Assembly: GCA_002257205.1 (NCBI GenBank)
Contig: NCHM01000009.1
Coordinates: forward strand, 1-41,039
DNA length: 41,039 nt
Source: Rhizobiales bacterium 24-66-13
GTDB taxonomy: Bacteria; Pseudomonadota; Alphaproteobacteria; Rhizobiales; Xanthobacteraceae
Direction of reading: 5' to 3'
In this document: piece after piece, positions 1 to 8,407 of the stretch
Numbering within the stretch: the first letter of the stretch is position 1
How the letters are laid out: each line of letters starts with the position of its first letter
Notes under the pieces: generated by a model
What the model was told of the DNA's origin: nothing
The model's database searches: none
The model's input: the letters and a program-made list of their open reading frames with translations, nothing else
Program-made: the position numbers and the translations under genes

Positions 1-406
1 AGAAAGGCCGGACATATGACCGCACCGTCCTCATGTGGTGAAATCGACTGAAGGGCATCCTTGCACCGCGGGCCGTTCCACATATGCGGGTTGATCGTGT
101 CAGGCCCGGGCCTGGACCAAAGGTGAGCCCATTCGAGAGCGGGCAGGTCCACTCCCGCAGACATGACGCCTCAGCCGCATTCGGACTTCGCCGGGCCACA
201 CCTCCGGCTCCGCCCGCATCCGTGCCGCTCCCACCTCCTCCGGCCGACACCTTTGGCGTCCATCGCAACGGTGAATGCTGACGAAGGCGACCCCTCATTT
301 CCACCGAGGTGCATGCGGAGGACCAACCGCTCGATGCTCAGCTGGTTCGGCGCTGTGGTGACGATAGCCCGCTCCCTTCCTCCGCCACCGGAAAAAGGAC
401 AGGCGC
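1..406. other. Non-coding or eroded stretch
   Basis: No reading frame here has recognisable protein similarity or a convincing ribosome binding site. Short overlapping frames exist on both strands but have low-complexity Arg/Pro-rich translations typical of GC-rich shadow frames. The stretch probably holds eroded backbone sequence upstream of the DUF736-like relic. Confidence 0.5.
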
Positions 407-484
407 ATGCCCGCAATCGGCTATGTCAACAAACTCGACGACGGCTCCTATCTGGTCTGTGGTCATGACCGGCCCTTCGCATAA
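407..484 (+). pseudogene. Possible DUF736 protein, 5' fragment
   Basis: This 25-codon frame begins MPAIGYVNKLDDGSY and then reaches a stop. The opening resembles the N-terminus of DUF736 proteins, which start M-x-x-IG followed by a short acidic DDGS/DNG turn and are common next to conjugation and plasmid genes in alphaproteobacteria. After residue 15 the similarity ends (LVCGHDRPFA), so at most the first strand pair survives. An AAGGA-like ribosome binding site (GAAAAAGGAC, 391-400) precedes the ATG, which suggests that an expressed gene once stood here. The assignment rests on a very short match and is tentative. Confidence 0.35.
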
Positions 485-545
485 GCGTTCACGACAGGTT
501 CTCCGGGCTCCGCACAAGCCGTCCCAACACGTCAGCCGGTAGCTT

Positions 546-1418
546 TCAGTCGATCAAACCGAGCCGTTCGCAAACAAACCCGGCGATCTGCGACGGCGTG
601 AACCGCCTGGCATCGACGTAGCCATCGGTCCTGAACACACCATCGACCGCGCCGTCATCGGTGCGCACGAACATAATGCGAGCGTTGTCGCGCGCCATGA
701 TGATCTCCCGGATCGCCCGAAACTCTATGCCGCACCAGTCCTTGCGCTGGTAGTCGGCGCCGAGGAACACGACGATCAGCTTCGATCTGTTGCGATAGAT
801 ATCCTGCAACAGCGTGTCGAGGGATGGGCGCGCAAGCTGCGATACATAGTTGTTGTCGTAGAAATACGAGTTCGGGCCAATGCGGCCGTCGAGCTCCTGC
901 GCGACCTGCTCAACGATCCCGCGCACTTCGCCGGGAAAGGACAGGGCAACATCGAAAGCGTGCCTGGTGATGTCGACCGTCTTAGTCGCCTGGCGCGTCC
1001 AGGGGGGCAGCACGAGGCCTCTGGCCGCATGCAGTTCCTTGGGGAGGTTGACGTCTTTGACCGCCCAATGCGTCCGGTTCATCTCCCAATCGCCAATGTC
1101 CAGCTCGAAGGTCAGCTGACCGAGATCGGCAGCCGTAATGAAGCGGTCGAGCGGTATGATCTCGTATTCGATCCTGACCTGTCCCTGCCGTCTCGCGACG
1201 TCGCGGATCATGCCGAACTTCGGCTCCTGTTCGTGCACCGCCTCATAGGCGAAAATCGAGGGCAGGCGCCTCAACTCGGCGACCGCCGCGGCATCCAATG
1301 TACCGAAGCGTTCGGTGATGACGTTGTCGGTGTATTCGCGGACACATCGGGATAGCTCAATCTGCCAGGGGTCGCCCTGCCACGCCTCCGAATTTCCCGA
1401 GACAAACAAGTTATACAT
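546..1418 (-). CDS. TIR-domain protein with an uncharacterised N-terminal domain
   Basis: 290 residues in two parts. Residues 1-145 form a mixed alpha/beta region I do not recognise. Residues 153-288 are a TIR domain: the first strand is HAFDVALSFPGE, a later strand is KLIVVFLGADYQ, and the KDWCGIE motif (W228, C229, E232) holds the glutamate that is catalytic in NADase TIR domains. Bacterial TIR proteins of this architecture generally act in anti-phage immunity by degrading NAD+ or making signalling nucleotides once a partner or sensor domain detects infection. The gene starts 29 bp after the Shedu stop codon on the same strand, so the two are probably co-transcribed, with TIR second. No membrane segment or signal peptide is visible, so a cytosolic protein is expected. 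The TIR call is firm; NADase activity and the trigger are inference. Confidence 0.88.
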   Translation of the reverse strand: MYNLFVSGNSEAWQGDPWQIELSRCVREYTDNVITERFGTLDAAAVAELRRLPSIFAYEAVHEQEPKFGMIRDVARRQGQVRIEYEIIPLDRFITAADLGQLTFELDIGDWEMNRTHWAVKDVNLPKELHAARGLVLPPWTRQATKTVDITRHAFDVALSFPGEVRGIVEQVAQELDGRIGPNSYFYDNNYVSQLARPSLDTLLQDIYRNRSKLIVVFLGADYQRKDWCGIEFRAIREIIMARDNARIMFVRTDDGAVDGVFRTDGYVDARRFTPSQIAGFVCERLGLID

Positions 1419-1447
1419 TCCGGCCCCCGATTAACCGTTGCAGCGCG

Positions 1448-2629
1448 CTACGCGTCGGCATCTTCGCCGTCTCGATGTTCCGCTTCCACGATGAAGTGGG
1501 CGCGCTCGTAAAGCTCGTCGAATGTGATGATTTCCGGCCGGAGGAGATTGCGCCGATAGAGCTCGAAGGAGCGGAATTTGCGCTCGTTGATTCCATGCTC
1601 GGCCTGAAACTCGCCGAGGCTTCCGCAGATCACGAACGAACGTGGCTCGGTCGTGAAGAGGGTCTCTCCCGTCGGATCGCCTGTTGCCGTGGTGATCGTT
1701 TCGCGCGTCTGCCATTGGTCGAGCGCTGCGGCGACCGTGCCCTGGATCTGTGCGACGGCGCCGGAGAGCTCCATGGATGGTTGCCAGATTCCCGCCCGAT
1801 AGCTGCTACCGGACACCAGCTCGGTATCGTGGCGCTTGATCTCCACGAAACAGGTCGTGCTGACCAGCGCGTGCGATTTGAGCAAGGCATCGACACGCTT
1901 ACCGGGACCGCCGACGCTGAAGCCACGGACCGTCTGCTCGAGCTTGCGGTCGTCAAGCGGCCCGAAATGGATGAGCGAGAGTCCGCAGCCGAAGATCCAC
2001 GGGTTCGCCTCGAAGAATTTCTGCCAGACGTCCTCCGGGCCCTTGGGGTGCTTGCGCAGCGCCGCCTCGAAATAGGTTGGCTCGCTAAGGAGCTTTTCGA
2101 AGATTCGCAACTGCCTGCGCCGATAGCCGAGCGCAACGATATCCTCGCTGGTGATCTCGGTTCGCGCGAGCGCTGCGATCAGATCCTGGTTGTCGACCGC
2201 CAGCCGACGCATCTGCTCGGGGCTCAGCAGCAGCTCCTCCAGGTCCGCGTCGGTGACGTTGATCTTCCCCTCGTTCGGAAAGTGAATGCGCTTGATGTTG
2301 GACAGGAACTTCAAAAGAGTCGCGATTTCGCCGGGAAGGAGCGTGAAATATTCACGCGCGCGCCCGGCGCCGGTGAACTTCTGGATTGTAACGGTCTGAA
2401 ACGAACGATCGTCTTCGACGAAGGTCGCTTTGATCTGGAATCGGCCACCCGGCGTGGCGCGAAGCACGATCTCGTCCTTCACGACCGCATATTCATAGCC
2501 TTCGCCGCCGTCGATGCATTTGTTGGCTATCCGCAGCCGCCTGCCGTTGAGCGTCGGAAAGGATGGCCCCACATAGGTCTTGTCCGTCCTGCTTCTTTGA
2601 AAGATCGTGTATTCGTCGGCATCTTCCAT
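1448..2629 (-). CDS. sduA: Shedu defence nuclease SduA (DUF4263)
   Basis: 393 residues. The C-terminal half carries the Shedu/DUF4263 PD-(D/E)xK nuclease fold. It has a W-x-x-FFE-x-NPWIFG motif (202-214), then KRVDALL with D247, then FVEIKRHD with E263 and K265, matching the D...E-x-K active site. The SFVICG strand (331-336) is the usual following core element. The N-terminal about 180 residues are the variable domain thought to gate nuclease activity or sense phage DNA ends. Shedu is an established single-gene anti-phage system. The start is supported by AGAGG about 7 bases upstream. The gene lies 57 bp downstream of the dnaE2 stop codon, on the same strand, and heads an operon with the TIR gene. 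The active site looks intact. Confidence 0.9.
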   Translation of the reverse strand: MEDADEYTIFQRSRTDKTYVGPSFPTLNGRRLRIANKCIDGGEGYEYAVVKDEIVLRATPGGRFQIKATFVEDDRSFQTVTIQKFTGAGRAREYFTLLPGEIATLLKFLSNIKRIHFPNEGKINVTDADLEELLLSPEQMRRLAVDNQDLIAALARTEITSEDIVALGYRRRQLRIFEKLLSEPTYFEAALRKHPKGPEDVWQKFFEANPWIFGCGLSLIHFGPLDDRKLEQTVRGFSVGGPGKRVDALLKSHALVSTTCFVEIKRHDTELVSGSSYRAGIWQPSMELSGAVAQIQGTVAAALDQWQTRETITTATGDPTGETLFTTEPRSFVICGSLGEFQAEHGINERKFRSFELYRRNLLRPEIITFDELYERAHFIVEAEHRDGEDADA

Positions 2630-2686
2630 GAGCCACCTCTCCGCGCTTCAGCAATCTACCCGACTCTCGCGCAAATCCATCCAACG

Positions 2687-3183
2687 TTACCGGAAATCCC
2701 GCGTCTTCACCCTGATCTCGTCCAAATGCAGGTATGGATCGACGAGATTGCGGGGTTTCGGCAGGCCGCGCGGATCGGGCGATGGCGAGCCGTAATGGAA
2801 TTCGTCGCCTCTTCCATGCGGAAGGGGGAACCCTGCCTCGCGCGATCCGACGCTGGCGAGCTCGGCCGAGAGATCCGTCAGGTGATGCGCGACGAGGTGC
2901 ACGACATCGCCCTCACGCTGGATGCGGCCGCGCACGCCGATCATGCCGGCGCCGAGCACGATGCGCCGGTACTTCTCGAAAATCTGCGTCCAGACGACGA
3001 GGTTGGCGAGGGCTGTCTCGTCCTCGAGCGTGATGAACATGACGCCCTTGGCCGAGCCCGGCCGCTGGCGCACCAGGACCAGGCCGGCGACATTGACCCA
3101 GCGCCGATCGCGTGACGCCACGGCCTCCGCGCAGGCCAGGATGCGCCGGCGCGAAAGATCCGTCCGGAGGAAGGAGAGCGACT
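2687..3183 (-). pseudogene. dnaE2: Error-prone polymerase DnaE2, 3' fragment only
   Basis: This frame encodes the last about 165 residues of DnaE2, the translesion polymerase alpha subunit of the ImuA-ImuB-DnaE2 mutasome. The OB-fold region is clear (VAGLVLVRQRPGSAKGVMF, then TLEDETALANLVVW), as is the characteristic end FPLPHGRGDE...IRVKTRDFR. Recognisable sequence continues upstream of the first ATG (3121), through LACAEAVASRDRRW and LSFLRTDLSRRR, to about 3183, where similarity stops abruptly. The PHP, palm and finger domains are absent, so this is a relic, not a working polymerase. The breakpoint lies about 90 bp before the helicase start, so it marks where the island joined the old chromosome or plasmid backbone, or where a deletion ended. 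Confidence 0.85.
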
Positions 3184-3270
3184 GTGTTCTTGGTCAAGGG
3201 CGGCACGATCGCCTATCCTGCCGACGACCGTAGTTCATCCCCTACCCATTCCCGTCATGTTCCTCAGACC

Positions 3271-6200
3271 ATGAGCTTTCGAAATCGCCCTTACGCCCAG
3301 CGCGGCATCGCCGAGCTCGAAGCGCTCGTGCAGGATGGCGCCGCGCATCGCGCAACGCATGAGGCCGTGCTGGCGGAGCTGAAGCACCGCAGCACGGCAC
3401 GGGCGTCTGCCTTGCAGCGGCGCCTGGAAACGCTGCTTGCCGTTTCCAATACGGCGCCGCCCGCGAGGACGACCGTGCGGCCCCCGGTGTTGAACGCGCC
3501 TACCCCGGTGCCGGACGCGGTTCCGCCTGACCGCCCATCCCTCGTTCCAATCCCCGAGCGCCAGACGATCACCAACGACCCGCAGGACATCCTGCGGGCC
3601 TGGACAGTGATGGAAGTGCTCTCGCCCGCCACGTTCAGGACGCCGGCTGATCTCGCCGGCGGGGACATGCGCCGCATCGCCCGCTTGGACCGCAGCCTAC
3701 CATGGGCGGACGGCGCGGCGAAAGGGCCGCCGGGGTCGCGGCTCTATTTCCAGATCGTGCTCGGCTCGATCCTGATGCCGCCCGCGATCGATCAGCTTCT
3801 CCAGCGCTTCGCCGACACAAGGGCGGAGCGGCCGCAGGCGCGCGGCGAGACGCCGCTTGCCGTCATCATCGTCGATCGCGAAGGGCGGCCGATCCCCGAA
3901 GCCTGCGCGGTGGCGTCGAGCTTCGGCTGGGGTCTGCCGCTGGCGCTCAAGGAAAATCCCGCTTCGCTCGGACGCTGGCCGCAGGAAGAAGAGCCGATCC
4001 AGACCGCGCTGCACGAGCGGCTGTACCGCGAGGGCAAGGACGGCAAGGCGATCCCGCTGGACTTTCCCGCTATCCAGAGCGCCTATGACTGGCTGGTCGC
4101 GCGCTTCGGTCTTGACCGGTCGCTGCTGAAGTCGCCCGCCTTCGCGGTGCGCAGCACGGTACCGTTTCGCTCCAGCGATCCGCCGGAAGCGTTGCTTCTG
4201 AACAGCTTCTATCTGAAGGATCTCGGCAAGGCGGCCAGCCTGTTCATCTCCGGCACCGCGCCCGATACGCTGAAGCGTTTCCTGGGCACATTGCTACCGG
4301 CAAGCCGCCGCGATCTGCTTACCGATGAAGCTGCCATTGAGGACGCCGTCGCGCCGGACCGCTTTCCGCTCGGGCGCTGGCCGGGTCCCGGACGTCACCC
4401 GCTGGTGCTGATGCAGCAGGCGGCGGTCAATCTCGCCACCTCCCAGAAGCCCGGCGAGGTGCTGGCGGTGAACGGACCGCCCGGCACCGGCAAGACCACG
4501 CTGCTACGTGATGTCGTCGCCGCGCTGGTGACGGCACGCGCTGGCGCCATGGCCGGCTTCAATGACCCTGAGGATGCCTTTGCCACCACCGGGCAGAAGC
4601 TCAATCTTGGTGGAGCATGGATTCACCTCTACCGGCCCGATCCGCGCCTGCGCGGCTTCGAGATGGTCGTCGCCTCCTCCAACAACAAGGCGGTGGAGAA
4701 TGTCAGCGGCGAGCTGCCGGCACTCAGTGCCATCGCTGGCGACGCCACCAGCCTGCGCTACTTCAAGCCGATGGCTGACGGCCTTCTGGACGCGGAGAGC
4801 TGGGGCGCGATCGCCGCGGTGCTGGGCAATGCCGGCAACCGCGCTGCCTTCAAGGATCGCTTCTGGTGGAACGAGGAAACCGGCCTCTTCAGTTATTTCA
4901 AGGCGCTGGACGGCCGCAATCCCGAGATCGACCTTGCCGATGGCGGCAAGCGTCCGCCGCGCATCGTCGCCGCACTCGACCCGCCCCGCGACCGGCGCGA
5001 GGCGCTGCGGCGCTGGCAGGCGGCGCGGACCAGGTTCCGCACGCTTGAGAAGGAACTGGCGGCGATCCGTGAGAAACTTGAATACTTCCGTTGTCGCAAT
5101 CGCGTCCTGCCCGTTCTCAACCGTGCCTTTCAAGCGGTGCAGGCGCATGGGGCGAGCCGTCCGGGGTTGATCCAACGGCTGTTCGGACTGCGCCGCTACC
5201 GCGACTGGAAGGCCGAGCATCTGCCGCTGTCGACGACGCTGGCCTCCGCCGCGGCCCAAGCCGCGACCACGAAGGCCTTGTCTTCCGGAACGGCACGGAT
5301 GTTCGCCGGCTCACCCTGGCTCGGCTTCGGCGCTGAACGGCGCGCGTCCGAGATGGTATCCGCCCTGTCGCCGCTGATGGCCGAACTGAAGCGTGACCGT
5401 AGTGCTTTCCGGGGCACGATGGTCGACGAGGCCTTCTTCGAACGCGGCCGCACGCATATTCAACCCTCGGCACCATGGCTGACCGCCGAGGAGCACCGGC
5501 TGCGCGACGCCGTGTTCGAGGCGGCGCTCGATCTCCATCGCGCCTTCATCGACGCCGCGGCGAAGCCCCTGCGCCATAATCTTGGCGCCATGTTGCGGGC
5601 ACTCGATGGCAAGAGCCTTGGGGATCCGACCAAGGATGTCCTGATCCCTGATCTCTGGGCGAGCCTGTTCCTCGTGGTGCCGGCAGTCTCGACCACCTTC
5701 GCCTCGGTCGGCACCATGCTGGCCCGTCTGCCACCTGCCGCGCTCGGCTGGCTGCTGGTCGACGAGGCCGGCCAGGCGTCGCCGCAACAGGCGGTCGGCG
5801 CGCTGATGCGGGCGGGGCGCGCCATCGTGGTCGGCGACCCGATCCAGGTGCCGCCGGTGGTGCTGCTGCCCGAGCGGCTGACGAGCGCCATCTGCCGCAG
5901 TTTTGGCATCGATGCCGGGCGCTTCGCCGCCCCGGCAGCCTCGGTGCAGACCTTGGCCGACGATGCGACCGCCTGGTGCGCCGAATTCCCGGCGCGCACG
6001 GGCAGCCGCACCGTCGGCGTGCCGCTTCTGGTCCACCGGCGTTGCGCCGAACCGATGTTCGGCATCGCCAACCGCATTGCCTATGAAAATCTGATGGTGG
6101 CGGCGAAGGCGCCGGCGTCCTCGCCGATCCGCGATCTTCTCGGCCCCTCACGCTGGATCGACATTTCCGGCTCCGGCACCGACAAATGGTGTCCGGAGGA

Positions 6201-6618
6201 AGGCCACGCGGCGGTCGAGATGATCGAACACATTGTAGCTGCGGGCCTCACGCCTGACCTCTATGTGGTGACGCCCTTCGTCCAGGTCGCGGACGGCCTG
6301 CGCCGTGCGATCCGCGAGAGCGCGGCACTGGCAGCCGCCATTCCCGCGCTCGACAGCTGGGCCTATGAGCGGGTGGGCACGATCCACACCGTGCAGGGCC
6401 GCGAGGCCGAGGCCGTGATTTTCGTGCTGGGCGCCCCCAATGCGGACCAGACAGGCGCCCGTGGCTGGGCTGGCCGGGAGCCCAACCTGCTCAATGTGGC
6501 GGTGACACGGGCCAAGGAAGCCGTCTATGTGCTCGGCAATCGCCGCCTCTGGCGTTCCGCCGGCGTCTTCGCCGATCTCGGCGCCCTGCTGGCGCGGGCG
6601 GAGATGCGAGGTTCTTGA
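3271..6618 (+). CDS. Superfamily 1 (UPF1/DNA2-type) helicase
   Basis: 1115 residues from the ATG at 3271. The same frame is open back to 3112, but those extra 53 codons overlap the dnaE2 fragment and look like shadow sequence. The motor has Walker A GPPGTGKTT (402-410), motif II DEAGQ (from 831), motif III GDPIQVPP, motif V TIHTVQGREAE (around 1038-1048) and motif VI NVAVTRAKEA (around 1074). This is the AAA_11/AAA_12 arrangement of SF1B helicases. Residues 1-60 look helical; residues 60-400 form a large domain I do not recognise. Such stand-alone helicases are frequent in defence islands, where they probably act on phage nucleic acid. The gene is divergent from the Shedu-TIR operon and followed by AbiE. 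The motor is convincing; a role in defence is inferred from context. Confidence 0.85.
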   Translation: MSFRNRPYAQRGIAELEALVQDGAAHRATHEAVLAELKHRSTARASALQRRLETLLAVSNTAPPARTTVRPPVLNAPTPVPDAVPPDRPSLVPIPERQTITNDPQDILRAWTVMEVLSPATFRTPADLAGGDMRRIARLDRSLPWADGAAKGPPGSRLYFQIVLGSILMPPAIDQLLQRFADTRAERPQARGETPLAVIIVDREGRPIPEACAVASSFGWGLPLALKENPASLGRWPQEEEPIQTALHERLYREGKDGKAIPLDFPAIQSAYDWLVARFGLDRSLLKSPAFAVRSTVPFRSSDPPEALLLNSFYLKDLGKAASLFISGTAPDTLKRFLGTLLPASRRDLLTDEAAIEDAVAPDRFPLGRWPGPGRHPLVLMQQAAVNLATSQKPGEVLAVNGPPGTGKTTLLRDVVAALVTARAGAMAGFNDPEDAFATTGQKLNLGGAWIHLYRPDPRLRGFEMVVASSNNKAVENVSGELPALSAIAGDATSLRYFKPMADGLLDAESWGAIAAVLGNAGNRAAFKDRFWWNEETGLFSYFKALDGRNPEIDLADGGKRPPRIVAALDPPRDRREALRRWQAARTRFRTLEKELAAIREKLEYFRCRNRVLPVLNRAFQAVQAHGASRPGLIQRLFGLRRYRDWKAEHLPLSTTLASAAAQAATTKALSSGTARMFAGSPWLGFGAERRASEMVSALSPLMAELKRDRSAFRGTMVDEAFFERGRTHIQPSAPWLTAEEHRLRDAVFEAALDLHRAFIDAAAKPLRHNLGAMLRALDGKSLGDPTKDVLIPDLWASLFLVVPAVSTTFASVGTMLARLPPAALGWLLVDEAGQASPQQAVGALMRAGRAIVVGDPIQVPPVVLLPERLTSAICRSFGIDAGRFAAPAASVQTLADDATAWCAEFPARTGSRTVGVPLLVHRRCAEPMFGIANRIAYENLMVAAKAPASSPIRDLLGPSRWIDISGSGTDKWCPEEGHAAVEMIEHIVAAGLTPDLYVVTPFVQVADGLRRAIRESAALAAAIPALDSWAYERVGTIHTVQGREAEAVIFVLGAPNADQTGARGWAGREPNLLNVAVTRAKEAVYVLGNRRLWRSAGVFADLGALLARAEMRGS

Positions 6619-6695
6619 ATCTGGCCGTCACCAATTCTTTGAAAGATCAACACGCTCTACTTTTCTGACGGCTGATGGCGTAGGCGTGAAGCGTC

Positions 6696-6746
6696 ATGTT
6701 ATGAATCGCATGCAATATTGTTGAAATTGCCTGCATTTTATAACAT
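6696..6746. promoter_or_regulatory. Inverted-repeat operator and promoter of abiEi-abiEii
   Basis: Two 21-nt arms face each other across about 9 nt. The left arm is ATGTTAT, 5 nt, GCATGCAAT; the right arm is ATTGCCTGC, 5 nt, ATAACAT, with a single mismatch in the paired blocks. The right arm ends 9 nt before the abiEi ATG. A possible promoter (TTGTTG at 6718, TATAAC at 6739, spacer 15) lies inside it. AbiEi antitoxins are known to bind inverted repeats upstream of their own operon and repress it, so this is the expected autoregulatory operator. Confidence 0.7.
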
Positions 6747-6755
6747 AGTGAGGCC

Positions 6756-7400
6756 ATGCAGAAGAAGCCTCCTACTCAAGCTGAGCGTGCGCTCGCGCTG
6801 CTTCAACAGCGCGGCATGATACGCACCTCGGAATTCAGCAATGCGGGCATTGCGGCCACAACGCTGTCCCGCCTGAAAGAGGCGGGAGCGATTGTGCAGA
6901 TTGCGCGCGGCCTTTACGAACTGCCCGATACCGGGTTCGATGCCAATCGAGCCTTCGCGGAAATTGCCAAGATCGCGCCGCGCTCGGTCATATGCCTAAC
7001 CTCCGCGCTGGCGTTCCACGACCTGACTGACCAAATCCCGTCGCGGGTTTTCGTCGCCATCGGGCGAAAGGATCGTCAGCCGAAGCTCAGCAGCAGCCGG
7101 TTCCAGTTCGTCCATTTTAGCGATGCACAGCTTCGGCCGGGGGTCCAGCACCACATCATCCATCAGGTGCCGGTTCAGATATTCTCGCCAGCAAAGACCA
7201 TCATCGATCTCTTCCGCTACGCACAAGGCACTGGCGCGCGCTATCGGCACAGCCCCGGCCTTTCCGTTGCGCTTGAGGGGATGCGCGAGGCCCTGCGCAC
7301 ACGCAAGACTACACCATCCGAGATCGCCCACTATGCTACCGAGGAGGGCATCTGGAAATCCGTCGCGCCTTATCTGGAGGCCATGACCGCCAATGCCTGA
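6756..7400 (+). CDS. abiEi: Type IV antitoxin and repressor AbiEi
   Basis: 214 residues. The N-terminal winged-helix region runs from AERALALLQQRGMIRTSEF through TTLSRLKEAGAI to the wing IARGLYELP. The larger C-terminal antitoxin domain has the family motifs PRSVICLTSALAFHDL and PVQIFSPAKTIIDLFRY. Members bind their own promoter and neutralise AbiEii without stable complex formation, which defines type IV toxin-antitoxin systems. The gene overlaps abiEii by 8 nt (ATGCCTGA), so translation is probably coupled, and it lies directly downstream of a long inverted repeat that fits autoregulation. Length and motifs are complete, so it is probably functional. Confidence 0.92.
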   Translation: MQKKPPTQAERALALLQQRGMIRTSEFSNAGIAATTLSRLKEAGAIVQIARGLYELPDTGFDANRAFAEIAKIAPRSVICLTSALAFHDLTDQIPSRVFVAIGRKDRQPKLSSSRFQFVHFSDAQLRPGVQHHIIHQVPVQIFSPAKTIIDLFRYAQGTGARYRHSPGLSVALEGMREALRTRKTTPSEIAHYATEEGIWKSVAPYLEAMTANA

Positions 7401-8253
7401 GGCCAAGCGAAACATCGCAGCATCGGTGCGGGCGCGCCTGACCAATCTCGCCCAGGAGCGCGGCCAGTCGCTTCAGCTTCTACTGACGCGCTATGCGCTT
7501 GAGCGGCTTTTGTACCGGCTGAGCCTCTCGCCCCACCGGGAACGGTTTGCGCTGAAAGGCGCCATGCTGGTGACCGCATTGTTCGAGAACCCGTTCCGTC
7601 CAACCCAGGATGTTGACTTCCTCGGCTTTGGCAACCCCGATCCGGATGCCATGCTTGCGTTGTTCCGTGAGGTCGCCGCAACGCAGCTGGATGACGGTCT
7701 CGTCATCGACATTGCGTCGTTCCGCGTGGACCATATCCGCGAGGAGCTGGAGTATGGCGGCCTTCGTCTCAAAGCAGATGCCGAGATTGCGGGTGCACGC
7801 ATCCGCCTCGTTACTGATATCGGCTTTGGCGACGCGATCGAACCCGGCTTGCAGGAATTGACGCTTCCTGTTCTCCTCGATCTCCCTGCGCCTGTTCTGC
7901 GCGCTTACCGGCCGGAGACAGTCATTGCTGAAAAATTCCAGGCCATGGTCATGCTGGGACGCGCCAACAGCCGCATGAAGGATTTCTACGATGTGTGGCA
8001 GCTTTCGAGAGCGTACACGTTCGACGTTGAAGCCGTAGCACAAGCCATCCGCGCTACTTTCGCGCGGCGAAACACCGGCGTGCCGACAGATGCGCCCGAC
8101 GCCCTGACGCCTGTCTTCGCAGCAGACCCCGCCAAGCAGAACCAATGGCAGGCATTCCTGCGCGGCATCGAAGCGGAACCAGTCGCCCTTGCCACCGTGC
8201 TCGGTGATCTCAGCGCATTTCTGATGCCAGCGGCACGGCGGGCGCGTGAGTAA
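7393..8253 (+). CDS. abiEii: Type IV toxin AbiEii, nucleotidyltransferase
   Basis: 286 residues of the nucleotidyltransferase AbiEii/AbiGii family. Motifs in order are FALKGAMLV (53-60), TQDVDF with D73 and D75 as the paired metal-binding aspartates, VTDIGFGD (from 140), RPETVIAEKFQAM (173-185) with the conserved EK pair, and MKDFYDVW (195-202). Family members transfer nucleotides, in studied cases to tRNA, and arrest growth, which aborts phage infection. The start overlaps the end of abiEi by 8 nt. All catalytic motifs are present, so the toxin looks intact. Confidence 0.92.
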   Translation: MPEAKRNIAASVRARLTNLAQERGQSLQLLLTRYALERLLYRLSLSPHRERFALKGAMLVTALFENPFRPTQDVDFLGFGNPDPDAMLALFREVAATQLDDGLVIDIASFRVDHIREELEYGGLRLKADAEIAGARIRLVTDIGFGDAIEPGLQELTLPVLLDLPAPVLRAYRPETVIAEKFQAMVMLGRANSRMKDFYDVWQLSRAYTFDVEAVAQAIRATFARRNTGVPTDAPDALTPVFAADPAKQNQWQAFLRGIEAEPVALATVLGDLSAFLMPAARRARE

Positions 8254-8264
8254 TTGGAGTGCCC

Positions 8265-8404
8265 CCTGCGGGCAGACAGGCGGACCGCGCCCGTCGGGCC
8301 GATCACAACCCTGCCTTCAACGCGCCGAGCACCGCCGCGATCGTGGCTGGCGAGGCCCCGTTCTCGATCGTCACCCTGACACCGGCGACGTCGATCTCGA
8401 TGGG
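8265..8404 (-). pseudogene. IS66-family remnant (orfA end plus tnpB start)
   Basis: In one minus-strand frame, 8404-8303 encodes an orfA-like C-terminus (PIEIDVAGVRVTIEN...ATIAAVLGALK then stop). That stop overlaps a GTG at 8306 that opens the next frame as VIGPTGAVRL, the usual beginning of IS66 TnpB. The stop/start overlap is the arrangement found inside IS66 elements. Both frames degenerate within about 35 bp, and nothing else of the element is next to it. It marks the border between the defence island and the ScpB/DUF1403 module. Confidence 0.6.
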
Positions 8405-8407
8405 TTC

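Noticed and set aside
1475-3115. 546-codon open frame on the plus strand
   Set aside because: It is antisense to sduA and dnaE2, both of which have clear family motifs; its translation shows no domain and reflects high third-position GC.
3112-3270. Longer N-terminus for the helicase
   Set aside because: These 53 codons overlap the dnaE2 fragment antisense and are low-complexity; helicase-like sequence begins at the ATG at 3271.
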